A stretch of 9,903 nucleotides of DNA from Candidatus Latescibacterota bacterium (GTDB taxonomy: Bacteria > Krumholzibacteriota > Krumholzibacteriia > WVZY01 > JAKEHA01): the NCBI GenBank assembly GCA_022615275.1, contig JAKEHA010000091.1, positions 1 to 9,903 of the forward strand. Reading direction: 5' to 3'. Under the pieces are notes generated by a model. That model saw nothing but the letters and a program-made list of their open reading frames with translations. It did no database searches and was not told where the DNA came from. A program made the position numbers and the translations under genes. This document shows, in pieces, positions 1 to 7,378 of the stretch; the first letter of the stretch is position 1, and each line of letters starts with the position of its first letter.

Positions 1-22
1 AACTTAGCTCGGGAGTGGCACG

Positions 23-51
23 TAGACAACGTCGGCGCCGCCACCTACAAT
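23..51 (+). promoter_or_regulatory. sigma70-type promoter of the kinase gene
   Basis: A -35 hexamer TAGACA (23-28, 5 of 6 to TTGACA) and a -10 hexamer TACAAT (46-51, 5 of 6 to TATAAT) are separated by exactly 17 bases. This predicts transcription starting near base 58 and a leader of about 25 nt before the TTG start at 83. The motif match and spacing are seen directly; activity is inferred. Confidence 0.7.
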
Positions 52-82
52 AGCCCGATTCTTTCGAACCCGGAGTCTTTCC

Positions 83-2923
83 TTGACCAAGACCCTCCAG
101 CCCGAAGACATCATCGCCCAATACCGCGTCGTGGGACCGCTCGGTGCCGGCGGAATGGGCGAGGTTTATCTCGCCCAGGACCAGAGCCTCGAGCGCAACG
201 TGGCCCTCAAGGTCCTGCCGCCCGACCTCGTGCGCAGCGAGGACCGCGTGCGCCGCTTCGTGCAGGAAGCGAAGTCGGCCTCGTCTCTCAATCACCCGAA
301 CATCGTGACGATCTATGAGATCGGCGCCGAGAAAGTGAAATCGAGCAGCGGCGTCGAAACCGGGCCGCTGCAGTTCATCTCGATGGAGCTGGTGAGCGGG
401 AAGACGCTCGGCGCCAAGATTCACGAAGAGAAGACCGACTTGCGCACGCTCCTCGGTTACCTCGCGCAAGCGGCCGAGGGCATCGCGAAGGCGCACGCGG
501 CCGGTATCGTCCACCGCGACTTGAAGCCCGGCAACATCATGGTCTCAGACGACGGCTTCGCGAAGGTGCTCGACTTCGGATTGGCGAAGCTGACGGAGAA
601 GCGGCTCGAGTCCGCGTCGGCCACCGCGATGACCGAGATCGCCGACTTGACCAGCGAGGGCGCGGTGCTGGGGACCGTCCACTACATGTCGCCGGAGCAG
701 GTGCAGGCCAAGTCGGTCGACCATCGCTCGGACATCTTCTCGTTCGGATGCCTCCTCTACGAGGCCGCCACGCGCCGGCGTCCGTTCATCGCCGAGTCGA
801 ACGTGGAGACGATGCACAAGATCATCCACGAGAAGCCTGCACCCATCGATGAGCTCAACCCGCAGGCGCCCGCCGAGCTGCGGCGCTTGATTCGCCGCTG
901 TCTCGCCAAGGCGCCCGACCAGCGCCTGCAGTCGATGAAGGATCTCGCGATCGAACTGCGAGAGATCGTCGAAGAGTACGAGTCGCTCTCCGCGTCGGCG
1001 ACCTCGGCCACCACCGGGAGCGGCGCCACCCGGCCCATCATCGCGCCCAAGTCGCGGCCCATCGTTCCCATCGTCGTGGTCGCGTTGGGCCTGGCCGGAA
1101 TCGCGTTCGGAATCTGGGGCACGCGTCGCGGCGGGCAGCCGGCGACGCAACCGTTCCAGAACATGCGCGCGGTCACACAAACCAGTCGCGGCGATGTGCT
1201 CTCCAGCACGCTCTCGACGGACGGACGCTACCTGGCCTACATCGCGGGGTCGGCGGGTCGCTCGACGTTGCGCGTGCGGCAGGTCGCCACGGGCAGCGAC
1301 GTCGAAATCGTCCCCGTGCAGAACTCGACCCTCGAGTTTCCCAGCTTCTCGCCCGACGGGAACTACCTGTTCTTCCTGAAACGTCTGCCCGAGCAGCCCA
1401 ACTATCGCACGCTGGTGCGCGTGCCGTCGCTCGGCGGCTCAGAGGAACAGAAGGGGTTCGACGTCGACACGCGCGTGACTTTCTCGCCCGACGCCAAGCG
1501 CGTGAGTTTCGTGCGCGGCGTTCCGCAGGAAGGGAGGTCCGCGCTCGTCGTTCTGGATTTGGACACGGGAACCGAGCGCGAGCTGGCCAGTGTGCGCCGG
1601 CCCGAAGTGTTCTCCGGTTCGCCTGCCTGGTCGCCGGACGGCGAGCGGATCGGGGCGTTTACCATCCAGCCCGCGCCCAAGTCGCAGTCGGCGCTGGCCA
1701 TGTTCGACGTTGCGACGGGCGAGCGAGAGGATTTCTTGGTCAAGAAGGACGCGTTCTTCAACGGCCTGGCGTGGATTCCCGACGGCAGCGGGCTGGTCGT
1801 CGACGGGACCGTGGTCCGTGAGGGAATTCGCAGCGCCGTCTTCATTATCACCTATCCGCGCGGCGAGCTGCGTCGCGTCACCAACGATTTCAATGCGTAC
1901 AGCGAAGTCGCGGTCGCGGCCGGCGATGGACTCATCGCGGCGCTCCGCTCGAGCGCGATCGCCAATCTCTTCGTAGCCGATCCCGTGGAAGGCACCGCGC
2001 GGCGTCTCACGTCGGCAACCAGTCCCGAGCACTCGTCCTTCGGGTTGGAAGCGGCCGCGGACCGCGTCGTGTTTCCCGCGGTGCACGAGCAGCGGCTCGC
2101 CATCTCGACCATGCCATTCGAAGGCGGCGAGCCGCGACGGCTGGCGGTCGGACCCGGGCACGCGACCAACGTGATCGCCCGGGGAAACCGGATCTTCTTC
2201 CAGCGCTACGACGACGACGGGCAGCAGCACGTCTGGCGCATGAACCTCGACGGGTCGGCATTGACGCAACTCACCAACGGCGGCGGCGAGAATCTCCTCG
2301 ACGTATCGCGCGACGCGAGCCGGCTCGTCTTCGCGCGCATCGATTCGACACAAGGCGTGTGGTTGTTGCCGGCCGACGGCGGGGAAGCCGTGCCAGTCGA
2401 CGCGGCGGGTTCGCTCGGCGTCGGATTCTTCTCGCGCGACGGCGATGACGTCATCGTCGTCGATCTGGTTCCCGACGGGGGCGGGCTGGTGCAAACGGTG
2501 TTCCGCGTCGTATCGGTGGAAAATCGAGCGGAAGTCATGCATTTCACTTCGCCGCCGCAGGCGCTCGACCACGCGGAAGCACCCGACGGGGCACTTTCGT
2601 TCCTCGATCGAAACGATTCCGCGCGCAACGTTTTCTCGATAAAGTTCGCAGGCGGAGAGCCGAGGCAGATCACGACGTTCACGGACGGCCGCTTGACCGA
2701 TCACGAGTGGTCGCCGGATCTGAAACGCATCGCGGTCGTCCGGCACGACGACGCCGGTGAGAACGTCTGGGTGCTCGACGCGGAGGGCGGGCCGACCAAG
2801 CAGGTCACCCGCTTCGACGGCGAAGACGTCTTCCAGATCGATTGGACCCCCGACAGCAGCCGGATTCTCGTGCGAGCGGGCACCTTGAGTCGCGACGTCG
2901 TCCTCATTAGCAACTTCCGGTAG
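83..2923 (+). CDS. Membrane Ser/Thr protein kinase with C-terminal PD40/TolB-like beta-propeller
   Basis: This is a Hanks-type (eukaryotic-like) Ser/Thr kinase of 946 aa. The kinase domain (about 14-290) carries every key element: glycine loop GAGGMG (21-26), ATP-binding Lys43, helix-C Glu62, catalytic loop HRDLKPGN (144-151, Asp146), DFG (164-166), and the activation-loop end with MSPEQ (Glu205). It should therefore be active. A Ser/Thr/Ala/Gly/Pro-rich linker leads to one hydrophobic span (about 327-346) followed by basic residues. The rest (about 365-946) is a string of PD40/WD-like blades with SPDG or SPD cores, for example near residues 420, 467, 515, 563, 874 and 920, folding probably as one or two TolB-type propellers. 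By the usual topology the kinase is cytosolic and the propeller lies outside the inner membrane, as a sensor or scaffold; ligand and substrates are unknown. The start is TTG at 83 with GGAG at 72-75 upstream. It has its own promoter and stands alone, converging with the lipoprotein gene 15 bases away. Family and domains are clear; the role is inferred. Confidence 0.95.
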   Translation: MTKTLQPEDIIAQYRVVGPLGAGGMGEVYLAQDQSLERNVALKVLPPDLVRSEDRVRRFVQEAKSASSLNHPNIVTIYEIGAEKVKSSSGVETGPLQFISMELVSGKTLGAKIHEEKTDLRTLLGYLAQAAEGIAKAHAAGIVHRDLKPGNIMVSDDGFAKVLDFGLAKLTEKRLESASATAMTEIADLTSEGAVLGTVHYMSPEQVQAKSVDHRSDIFSFGCLLYEAATRRRPFIAESNVETMHKIIHEKPAPIDELNPQAPAELRRLIRRCLAKAPDQRLQSMKDLAIELREIVEEYESLSASATSATTGSGATRPIIAPKSRPIVPIVVVALGLAGIAFGIWGTRRGGQPATQPFQNMRAVTQTSRGDVLSSTLSTDGRYLAYIAGSAGRSTLRVRQVATGSDVEIVPVQNSTLEFPSFSPDGNYLFFLKRLPEQPNYRTLVRVPSLGGSEEQKGFDVDTRVTFSPDAKRVSFVRGVPQEGRSALVVLDLDTGTERELASVRRPEVFSGSPAWSPDGERIGAFTIQPAPKSQSALAMFDVATGEREDFLVKKDAFFNGLAWIPDGSGLVVDGTVVREGIRSAVFIITYPRGELRRVTNDFNAYSEVAVAAGDGLIAALRSSAIANLFVADPVEGTARRLTSATSPEHSSFGLEAAADRVVFPAVHEQRLAISTMPFEGGEPRRLAVGPGHATNVIARGNRIFFQRYDDDGQQHVWRMNLDGSALTQLTNGGGENLLDVSRDASRLVFARIDSTQGVWLLPADGGEAVPVDAAGSLGVGFFSRDGDDVIVVDLVPDGGGLVQTVFRVVSVENRAEVMHFTSPPQALDHAEAPDGALSFLDRNDSARNVFSIKFAGGEPRQITTFTDGRLTDHEWSPDLKRIAVVRHDDAGENVWVLDAEGGPTKQVTRFDGEDVFQIDWTPDSSRILVRAGTLSRDVVLISNFR

Positions 2924-2938
2924 AACGTCAACGCTCAA

Positions 2939-3535
2939 TTATCGCAGCACCCGCCGCGCCGCCAGGTAGCGATTTGCGAAGTACTTCGTGTCCAAGCGGT
3001 CGAAGCGAACGCTGCGCGAGCGTGTGGACGCGTGGATGAACTCGCCGTCGCCGGCGTAGATGCCGACGTGCGACACGTTGCTGCGGGAGCCGAAGAAGAT
3101 CAAGTCGCCGGGTGCGAGTTCCTCGCGCGGGACGGGATCGCCGACGCGCGCTTGATCGTCCGAACTGCGCGGGAGCTTGACACCCACTTCTCGAAACACG
3201 GCGAACGTCAGCCCCGAGCAGTCGACGCCATTCGCCGTCGTGCCGCCGGAACGGTACGGCGCGCCGAGGTAGCGCTCCGCGAGTTCCACGACTTCGTTGC
3301 CGCGCGCATCCGGTGTGGCGACGGAGTCGCTTCCATCGAGCGGGAACTCCTGGACGACGTCGGCCGGGGGCGGCACGCGCGTGGCGGTCGGCACGGGCGA
3401 CGACGGCGCGGACGGTTCCACCGGCGACGGGCGGCCGCGAAAGCGGGGCGCGCTCGAACAGGCCGCCAGGTTGGCGACGCAGATCGCGAGAAGGACGAAC
3501 CTCGTCGCGGAATATCGGGAAAGCAGAAGGTCCAT
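2939..3535 (-). CDS. NlpC/P60-family cell-wall peptidase, lipoprotein
   Basis: This is a predicted lipid-anchored D,L-endopeptidase that cuts peptide stems of peptidoglycan (198 aa from the ATG at 3535). The N-terminus has arginines, a hydrophobic stretch and the lipobox LAAC, so signal peptidase II would cleave before Cys26. A Pro/Ser-rich linker (about 36-60) precedes the NlpC/P60 domain (about 80-198). Its catalytic Cys106 sits in the block NGVDCSGLTF, His156 in VSHVGIYAG, and the third polar residue is probably His168 in EFIHAS; APGDLIFF is the usual core motif. It resembles Spr/MepS-type single-domain hydrolases in length and layout. The start is uncertain: ATG 3535 gives a classic signal peptide but has no visible Shine-Dalgarno, whereas the in-frame TTG at 3553 adds six residues and has a weak AGGG about 8 nt upstream. 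It is transcribed divergently from fadN and convergently with the kinase, so it is probably monocistronic. The exact cleavage specificity cannot be read from sequence. Confidence 0.93.
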   Translation of the reverse strand: MDLLLSRYSATRFVLLAICVANLAACSSAPRFRGRPSPVEPSAPSSPVPTATRVPPPADVVQEFPLDGSDSVATPDARGNEVVELAERYLGAPYRSGGTTANGVDCSGLTFAVFREVGVKLPRSSDDQARVGDPVPREELAPGDLIFFGSRSNVSHVGIYAGDGEFIHASTRSRSVRFDRLDTKYFANRYLAARRVLR

Positions 3536-3592
3536 CGGCGGCGAAAGTGGCAAGGAACGTGCCCTGCATACGCCGTCCGGCCCGATCGCCCG

Positions 3593-3621
3593 TTGACAGG
3601 GGACGCTGTGCTTCGTATAGC
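3593..3621 (+). promoter_or_regulatory. sigma70-type promoter of fadN-fadA
   Basis: A perfect -35 TTGACA (3593-3598) is followed after 17 bases by TATAGC (3616-3621, 4 of 6 to TATAAT). The predicted start of transcription is near 3628, giving a leader of about 36 nt before the TTG start at 3664. It is the best promoter match in the window and lies in the divergent intergenic region. Confidence 0.75.
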
Positions 3622-3638
3622 TTCAGGCCACGGGCTAT
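3617..3638. promoter_or_regulatory. Small dyad over the fadN -10/start region (possible operator)
   Basis: ATAGC (3617-3621) and GCTAT (3634-3638) form a 5-bp inverted repeat with a 12-base spacer, centred on the predicted transcription start. A repressor site here would block the fad promoter, which fits the usual repression of beta-oxidation genes when fatty acids are absent. The arms are short and could arise by chance. It does not look like the Bacillus FadR operator (TGAATGA/TCATTCA type). Confidence 0.25.
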
Positions 3639-3651
3639 TTAGAGGAACGAT

Positions 3652-3657
3652 AAGGAG
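3652..3657 (+). promoter_or_regulatory. Strong Shine-Dalgarno fixing the TTG start of fadN
   Basis: AAGGAG lies 6 nt before the TTG at 3664. This supports the TTG as the true start, because the open frame has no well-placed ATG before the NAD-binding glycine motif at residues 12-17. Confidence 0.8.
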
Positions 3658-3663
3658 TTCTCG

Positions 3664-6057
3664 TTGTCCCTCGCAATCCAGCGCGCCGCGGTCCTGGGCT
3701 CGGGCGTTATGGGGAGCGCACTCGCCGCGCACCTCGCGAACGCCGGAATCCCGACCCTGCTGCTCGACATCGTTCCACCCGTCGGGGCCAAGGTCAAGGG
3801 TGACCCGGCCTCGCGCGAGTACCGCGACGCTCTGGCCCGCGCCGGCCTGGAGCGCGCGCAGAAGTCGAAGCCAGCCGCGTTCTTTTCGTCGGCGCGCGCG
3901 CGCCGCGTGACCATCGGCAACCTCGAGGACGACGTCGCCAAATTGAAGGACTGCGACTGGGTCCTCGAGGCCGTGGTCGAAAAACTCAACATCAAGAAGG
4001 TACTCTTCGAAACCATCGCACCGCACCTCAAAGATAGCGCGATCGTCACCACCAACACATCGGGCCTTTCGATCACCGACATGGCAGCGGTGCTGCCGGA
4101 GTCGCTGCGTCCGCGCTTCTTCGGCACGCACTTCTTCAATCCGCCGCGCTACCTGCACCTTCTGGAATTGATCCCGCACGCGGGCACCGACCCGGCCGTC
4201 ATCGAGTTCATGAGCGCGTTCGGCGACGAAGTGCTCGGCAAGGGGGTCGTCATCGCGAAGGACACGCCCAACTTCATCGCGAATCGGATCGGGACCTTCG
4301 CGGTGATGTCGGCGATTCGCGCGATGCTCGAAGGCAACTACACCATCGAAGAAGTGGACGCGCTGACGGGGCCGCTCATCGGGCGGCCCAAGAGTGCCAC
4401 ATTTCGAACCGCGGACCTGGTCGGTCTCGATGTTCTCGTACACGCGTCGACGACGGTATACGAGCGCGCCACCCAGGACCCGCAGCGCGACTATTTCAAA
4501 CCGCCCGCGTTGCTGGAGAAGATGCTCAAGGAAGGCATGTTGGGCGACAAGACGGGGAAGGGCTTCTATCAGAAGGTCGCGGGGAAGAATGGCTCGGAGA
4601 TCCTGACGCTCGACCATACGACGTTGAAATATCGCGCGCGCCAGTCGCCCAAGTTTCCGCCGCTCGAGGCCGCGAAAGCCATCGAGGCGCTCGGCGAGCG
4701 CATTCGCACGGTGACGAATACGAACGACCGCGCGGGCGCCTTCGTATGGCGCATGCTGGCGGAAACGCTCCTTTATAGTGCCGCGCGGGTGGGAGAGATC
4801 GCCGACGACGTGGTCTCGATCGACCGCGCCATGCGCTGGGGCTTCGGGTGGGAGATGGGGCCGTTCGAGTTGTGGGACGCGATCGGGATCGAGAAGACGG
4901 TCGAGCGCATGGAGATGGAACGGCGCACGCTCCCGCCGCTCGTGCTCGAAACGCTGAAGTCGCCCACCAAGAAGTTCTATCGCAAGGACGAAACGCCCAA
5001 GCGGCCGCGGTTGTCCGGCGGAAAGCTGAAACCGGCCGAAGACGAATCGGCGACCATCGACCTCGCGGCGCTCAAAGCCGCGGGCAAGGTGGTGAAAAGG
5101 AACGCGGGTGCGAGCCTGGTCGACATCGGCGACGGTGCGCTTTGCCTCGAGTTCCACTCCAAGATGAACGCGATCGGCGCCGACATCATCTCGATGGCGA
5201 TGGCGGCGGTCAAAGAGACCGAAGCGAACTTCGAGGCGCTCGTCATCGGCAACCAGGGCGCGAACTTCTCCGTCGGCGCGAACCTCATGCTGTTGTTGTT
5301 AGCGGCGCGCGAAGGCGACTGGGACGAAGTCGATCTGGTGGTCCGGCAGTTCCAGAAGATGACCTCGGCGCTGAAGTATTGTCGCAAGCCGGTGGTCTCG
5401 GCTCCGTTCGGCCTCGCACTCGGCGGCGGCTGCGAGGTCGTGCTGGGCGCGCAGCACGTGGTCGCTTCCGCGGAGACGTACATCGGACTGGTCGAAGTGG
5501 GTGTGGGATTGATCCCCGCCGGCGGCGGGTGCAAGGAGATGGTGCTTCGCAACGTCCACGGCCTGCCCAACGTGGACGGCGCCGACCCGTTCCTCGCCGC
5601 GCGCGCCGCCTTCGAGTGCATCGGCCTCGCCAGGGTGTCGACCAGCGCGGAGGACGCGTTCGCGATGCGGATGCTGCGCGACGGCGATTCGTTCGTCATG
5701 AATCCGGATCGCGTGCTACGCGCGGCGAAGGTGTACGCGCTGGCACTCGCGCACCGGGGCTACCAGCCGCCCGATCCGATGATCGAGATTCCGGTCGCGG
5801 GCGAAGGCGGTATCGCGACCATCAAGACGCAGCTCTACAACATGAAGGAAGGACGCGCGATCAGCGAATACGACGCGTACCTGGGCGGCGAGTTGGCGCG
5901 CATCCTGTGCGGCGGCGAGCTACCGGCCGGCGCCAAGGTCAGCGAGGACTACTTGCTCCAACTCGAGCGCGAGGTCTTCTTACGATTGTGCGGCCAGAAG
6001 ATGACGCAGGACCGCATGGCGTTCATGCTGAAGGAAGGGAAGCCGCTCAGGAACTAA
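3664..6057 (+). CDS. fadN: Bifunctional 3-hydroxyacyl-CoA dehydrogenase / enoyl-CoA hydratase (FadN type)
   Basis: The protein (797 aa) hydrates trans-2-enoyl-CoA and oxidises the resulting L-3-hydroxyacyl-CoA with NAD+, the middle two steps of beta-oxidation in the cytosol. Dehydrogenase parts come first: a Rossmann fold with GSGVMG (12-17), the catalytic His156 in GTHFFNPPR with partner Glu168, and conserved Asn207 in ANRIG. A first C-terminal 3HCDH domain follows to about residue 302 (GKGFY) and a second from about 355 to 425 (GPFELWD). The crotonase domain starts near 470 and ends near 700: HSKMNAI (498-504), oxyanion-hole region around NFSVGANL (534-541), GGGCE with Glu591, and Glu611 in GLVEVGVG, the two glutamates expected of a hydratase. 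Dehydrogenase-before-hydratase order and the length match Bacillus subtilis FadN (YusL) and not E. coli FadB. It starts at TTG behind AAGGAG and ends one base before fadA, so the two are surely cotranscribed. All key residues are present. Confidence 0.95.
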   Translation: MSLAIQRAAVLGSGVMGSALAAHLANAGIPTLLLDIVPPVGAKVKGDPASREYRDALARAGLERAQKSKPAAFFSSARARRVTIGNLEDDVAKLKDCDWVLEAVVEKLNIKKVLFETIAPHLKDSAIVTTNTSGLSITDMAAVLPESLRPRFFGTHFFNPPRYLHLLELIPHAGTDPAVIEFMSAFGDEVLGKGVVIAKDTPNFIANRIGTFAVMSAIRAMLEGNYTIEEVDALTGPLIGRPKSATFRTADLVGLDVLVHASTTVYERATQDPQRDYFKPPALLEKMLKEGMLGDKTGKGFYQKVAGKNGSEILTLDHTTLKYRARQSPKFPPLEAAKAIEALGERIRTVTNTNDRAGAFVWRMLAETLLYSAARVGEIADDVVSIDRAMRWGFGWEMGPFELWDAIGIEKTVERMEMERRTLPPLVLETLKSPTKKFYRKDETPKRPRLSGGKLKPAEDESATIDLAALKAAGKVVKRNAGASLVDIGDGALCLEFHSKMNAIGADIISMAMAAVKETEANFEALVIGNQGANFSVGANLMLLLLAAREGDWDEVDLVVRQFQKMTSALKYCRKPVVSAPFGLALGGGCEVVLGAQHVVASAETYIGLVEVGVGLIPAGGGCKEMVLRNVHGLPNVDGADPFLAARAAFECIGLARVSTSAEDAFAMRMLRDGDSFVMNPDRVLRAAKVYALALAHRGYQPPDPMIEIPVAGEGGIATIKTQLYNMKEGRAISEYDAYLGGELARILCGGELPAGAKVSEDYLLQLEREVFLRLCGQKMTQDRMAFMLKEGKPLRN

Positions 6058-6058
6058 G

Positions 6059-7237
6059 ATGAGAGACGCGTACATCATATCCGCCGTGCGCACGCCCGTG
6101 GGCCGCGCGTTCAAGGGGACGCTGCGCAACACGCGCCCCGACGAGCTCGCGGCGCTGGTGATCAAGGAAGCGATCGCGCGCGCGCAGGGCCTGGACCCGG
6201 CGCGGGTCGAAGACGTCGTCATCGGCTGCGCCATGCCGGAGGGCGAGCAGGGACTGAATGTGGCGCGCCTGGCGCTTTTGCGCGCGGGGCTCCCGGTCAC
6301 AACGACCGGCGTCACCGTGAATCGGTTCTGCGCGTCGGGGCTGCAATCCGTCCACGACGCGACCGCGCGCATCCGCATGGGCGAAATCGACGTCGCGGTC
6401 GCGGGCGGGGTCGAGTCGATGAGCATGATTCCGATGAGCGGCTTCAAGCCCTCGCCCAATCCCGGCCTCATCGCCGACATGCCCGGCGCCTACGTCAACA
6501 TGGGCAACACCGCGGAGAACGTGGCGGAGAAATACAGCGTCTCGCGCGAGACGCAGGACGCGTTCGCGCTACGCAGCCACACCAACGCCGCCAGGGCCAT
6601 CGCCGAGGGCCGCTTCAACGACGAGATCGTGCCCGTCAAGGTGATCGAGAAGTCGATCAACGCCAAGAACAAGATCGAAGCGCGAGAGATCGAGTTCAAG
6701 GTCGACGAAAGCGTTCGCACCGACACGTCCATGGAAGCGCTCGCGGCCTTGAAGCCCGTGTTCCGCGTGGGCGGTACCGTGACCGCGGGCAATTCGTCGC
6801 CCATGAACGACGGCGCGGCCGCGCTCGTGATCGTCTCCGAGAGCGTGATGAAGGAATTGGGCGCCAAGCCGCTCGGCAAGCTGATCGCCTTCGCGACCGC
6901 GGGTGTGGAACCCGAGCTGATGGGCATCGGGCCCGTGTTCGCGGTCCCGAAGGTGCTCGAGCAGGCCGAGCTCACCATCGGCGACATCGGTCTGTTCGAG
7001 TTGAACGAAGCGTTCGCGTCGCAGGCGGCCTACGTGCAGCAGACGCTCGGGATTCGCACCGACCGCTTGAACGTCAACGGCGGCGCCATCGCCCTCGGTC
7101 ACCCGCTGGGTTGCACGGGCTCGAAGCTCACCGCGTCGTTGCTCTACGAGATGCAGCGCCGCGGCGTCGAGTATGGCATCGTGACGATGTGCATCGGCGG
7201 CGGCATGGGAGCGGCGGGAATCTTTCAGCGAGCGTGA
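6059..7237 (+). CDS. fadA: Acetyl-CoA acyltransferase (3-ketoacyl-CoA thiolase)
   Basis: This thiolase (392 aa, usual length) splits 3-ketoacyl-CoA with CoA to give acetyl-CoA and a shortened acyl-CoA, the last step of each beta-oxidation round. Thiolase landmarks are complete: acyl-accepting Cys91 in NRFCASGLQS, NEAFA (316-320), His348 in GGAIALGHPLGCTG, and the second catalytic Cys378 in MCIGGGMG. The N-terminal start motif (AYIISAVRTPVG) is typical. The ATG lies one base after the fadN stop, with AGGA 6 nt upstream inside the fadN tail, so translation is probably coupled. Sequence alone does not exclude a biosynthetic acetoacetyl-CoA thiolase, but pairing with fadN argues strongly for a degradative enzyme acting with FadN, possibly as a complex. 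Confidence 0.94.
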   Translation: MRDAYIISAVRTPVGRAFKGTLRNTRPDELAALVIKEAIARAQGLDPARVEDVVIGCAMPEGEQGLNVARLALLRAGLPVTTTGVTVNRFCASGLQSVHDATARIRMGEIDVAVAGGVESMSMIPMSGFKPSPNPGLIADMPGAYVNMGNTAENVAEKYSVSRETQDAFALRSHTNAARAIAEGRFNDEIVPVKVIEKSINAKNKIEAREIEFKVDESVRTDTSMEALAALKPVFRVGGTVTAGNSSPMNDGAAALVIVSESVMKELGAKPLGKLIAFATAGVEPELMGIGPVFAVPKVLEQAELTIGDIGLFELNEAFASQAAYVQQTLGIRTDRLNVNGGAIALGHPLGCTGSKLTASLLYEMQRRGVEYGIVTMCIGGGMGAAGIFQRA

Positions 7238-7245
7238 GGAACCCA

Positions 7246-7275
7246 CTCACATTTCTCCCCAATTCGTGGTATGGT
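7246..7275 (+). promoter_or_regulatory. Weak promoter candidate for the barrel-like protein
   Basis: CTCACA (7246-7251, 4 of 6) and TATGGT (7270-7275, 4 of 6) are 18 bases apart in the 141-base gap after fadA. The match is poor. No clear terminator follows fadA; a 5-bp hairpin (GTGAG 7234-7238 with CTCAC 7246-7250) overlaps the stop codon but lacks a T-run. Read-through from the fad promoter into the next gene is therefore possible. Confidence 0.3.
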
Positions 7276-7345
7276 CCAGGCAACGCGTGTCGACCCGCCA
7301 CTTCGTCAGCATCCGCACGCGCAGTTAGTGTGATTCATTAACCGC

Positions 7346-7360
7346 GTGGCACGTTGCCAC
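7346..7360 (+). repeat. 15-base palindrome in the leader of the barrel-like gene
   Basis: GTGGCA (7346-7351) and TGCCAC (7355-7360) are a perfect 6-bp inverted repeat around CGT, ending 7 bases before the Shine-Dalgarno. Directly after it, CTCC (7361-7364) can pair with GGAG (7370-7373) of the ribosome site. It may be a leader hairpin or a protein-binding site; the pairing is seen, the role is not known. Confidence 0.4.
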
Positions 7361-7367
7361 CTCCACC

Positions 7368-7373
7368 GAGGAG
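7368..7373 (+). promoter_or_regulatory. Shine-Dalgarno deciding the start at 7379
   Basis: GAGGAG sits 5 nt before ATG 7379. The open frame extends upstream to a possible GTG at 7346, but that version would run through the palindrome and ribosome site and bury the signal peptide behind eleven extra residues. The start at 7379 is preferred. Confidence 0.8.
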
Positions 7374-7378
7374 TGCGT

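Noticed and set aside
1439..2938. A 499-codon minus-strand open frame opposite the kinase gene
   Set aside because: It mirrors the codon pattern of the kinase (high GC at third positions suppresses stops on the other strand). It has Arg/Asp/His-rich low-complexity composition and no recognisable domain, while the plus-strand product is a clear kinase-propeller protein.
3208..5157. A 649-codon minus-strand open frame across the lipoprotein gene and fadN
   Set aside because: It overlaps two secure genes, shows no domain, and its composition is that of a shadow frame.
4848..6062. A 404-codon plus-strand open frame inside fadN
   Set aside because: It is an out-of-frame reading of fadN, dominated by Arg/Gly, with no motifs.
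7234..7260. A possible terminator after fadA (GTGAG/CTCAC hairpin)
   Set aside because: The stem has only 5 bp, overlaps the stop codon, and is followed by ATTTCTCCCC, not a T-run.
7328..7345. A CRP-like half site (TGTGA) upstream of the barrel-like gene
   Set aside because: Only the left half is present; the TCACA partner at the required spacing is absent.
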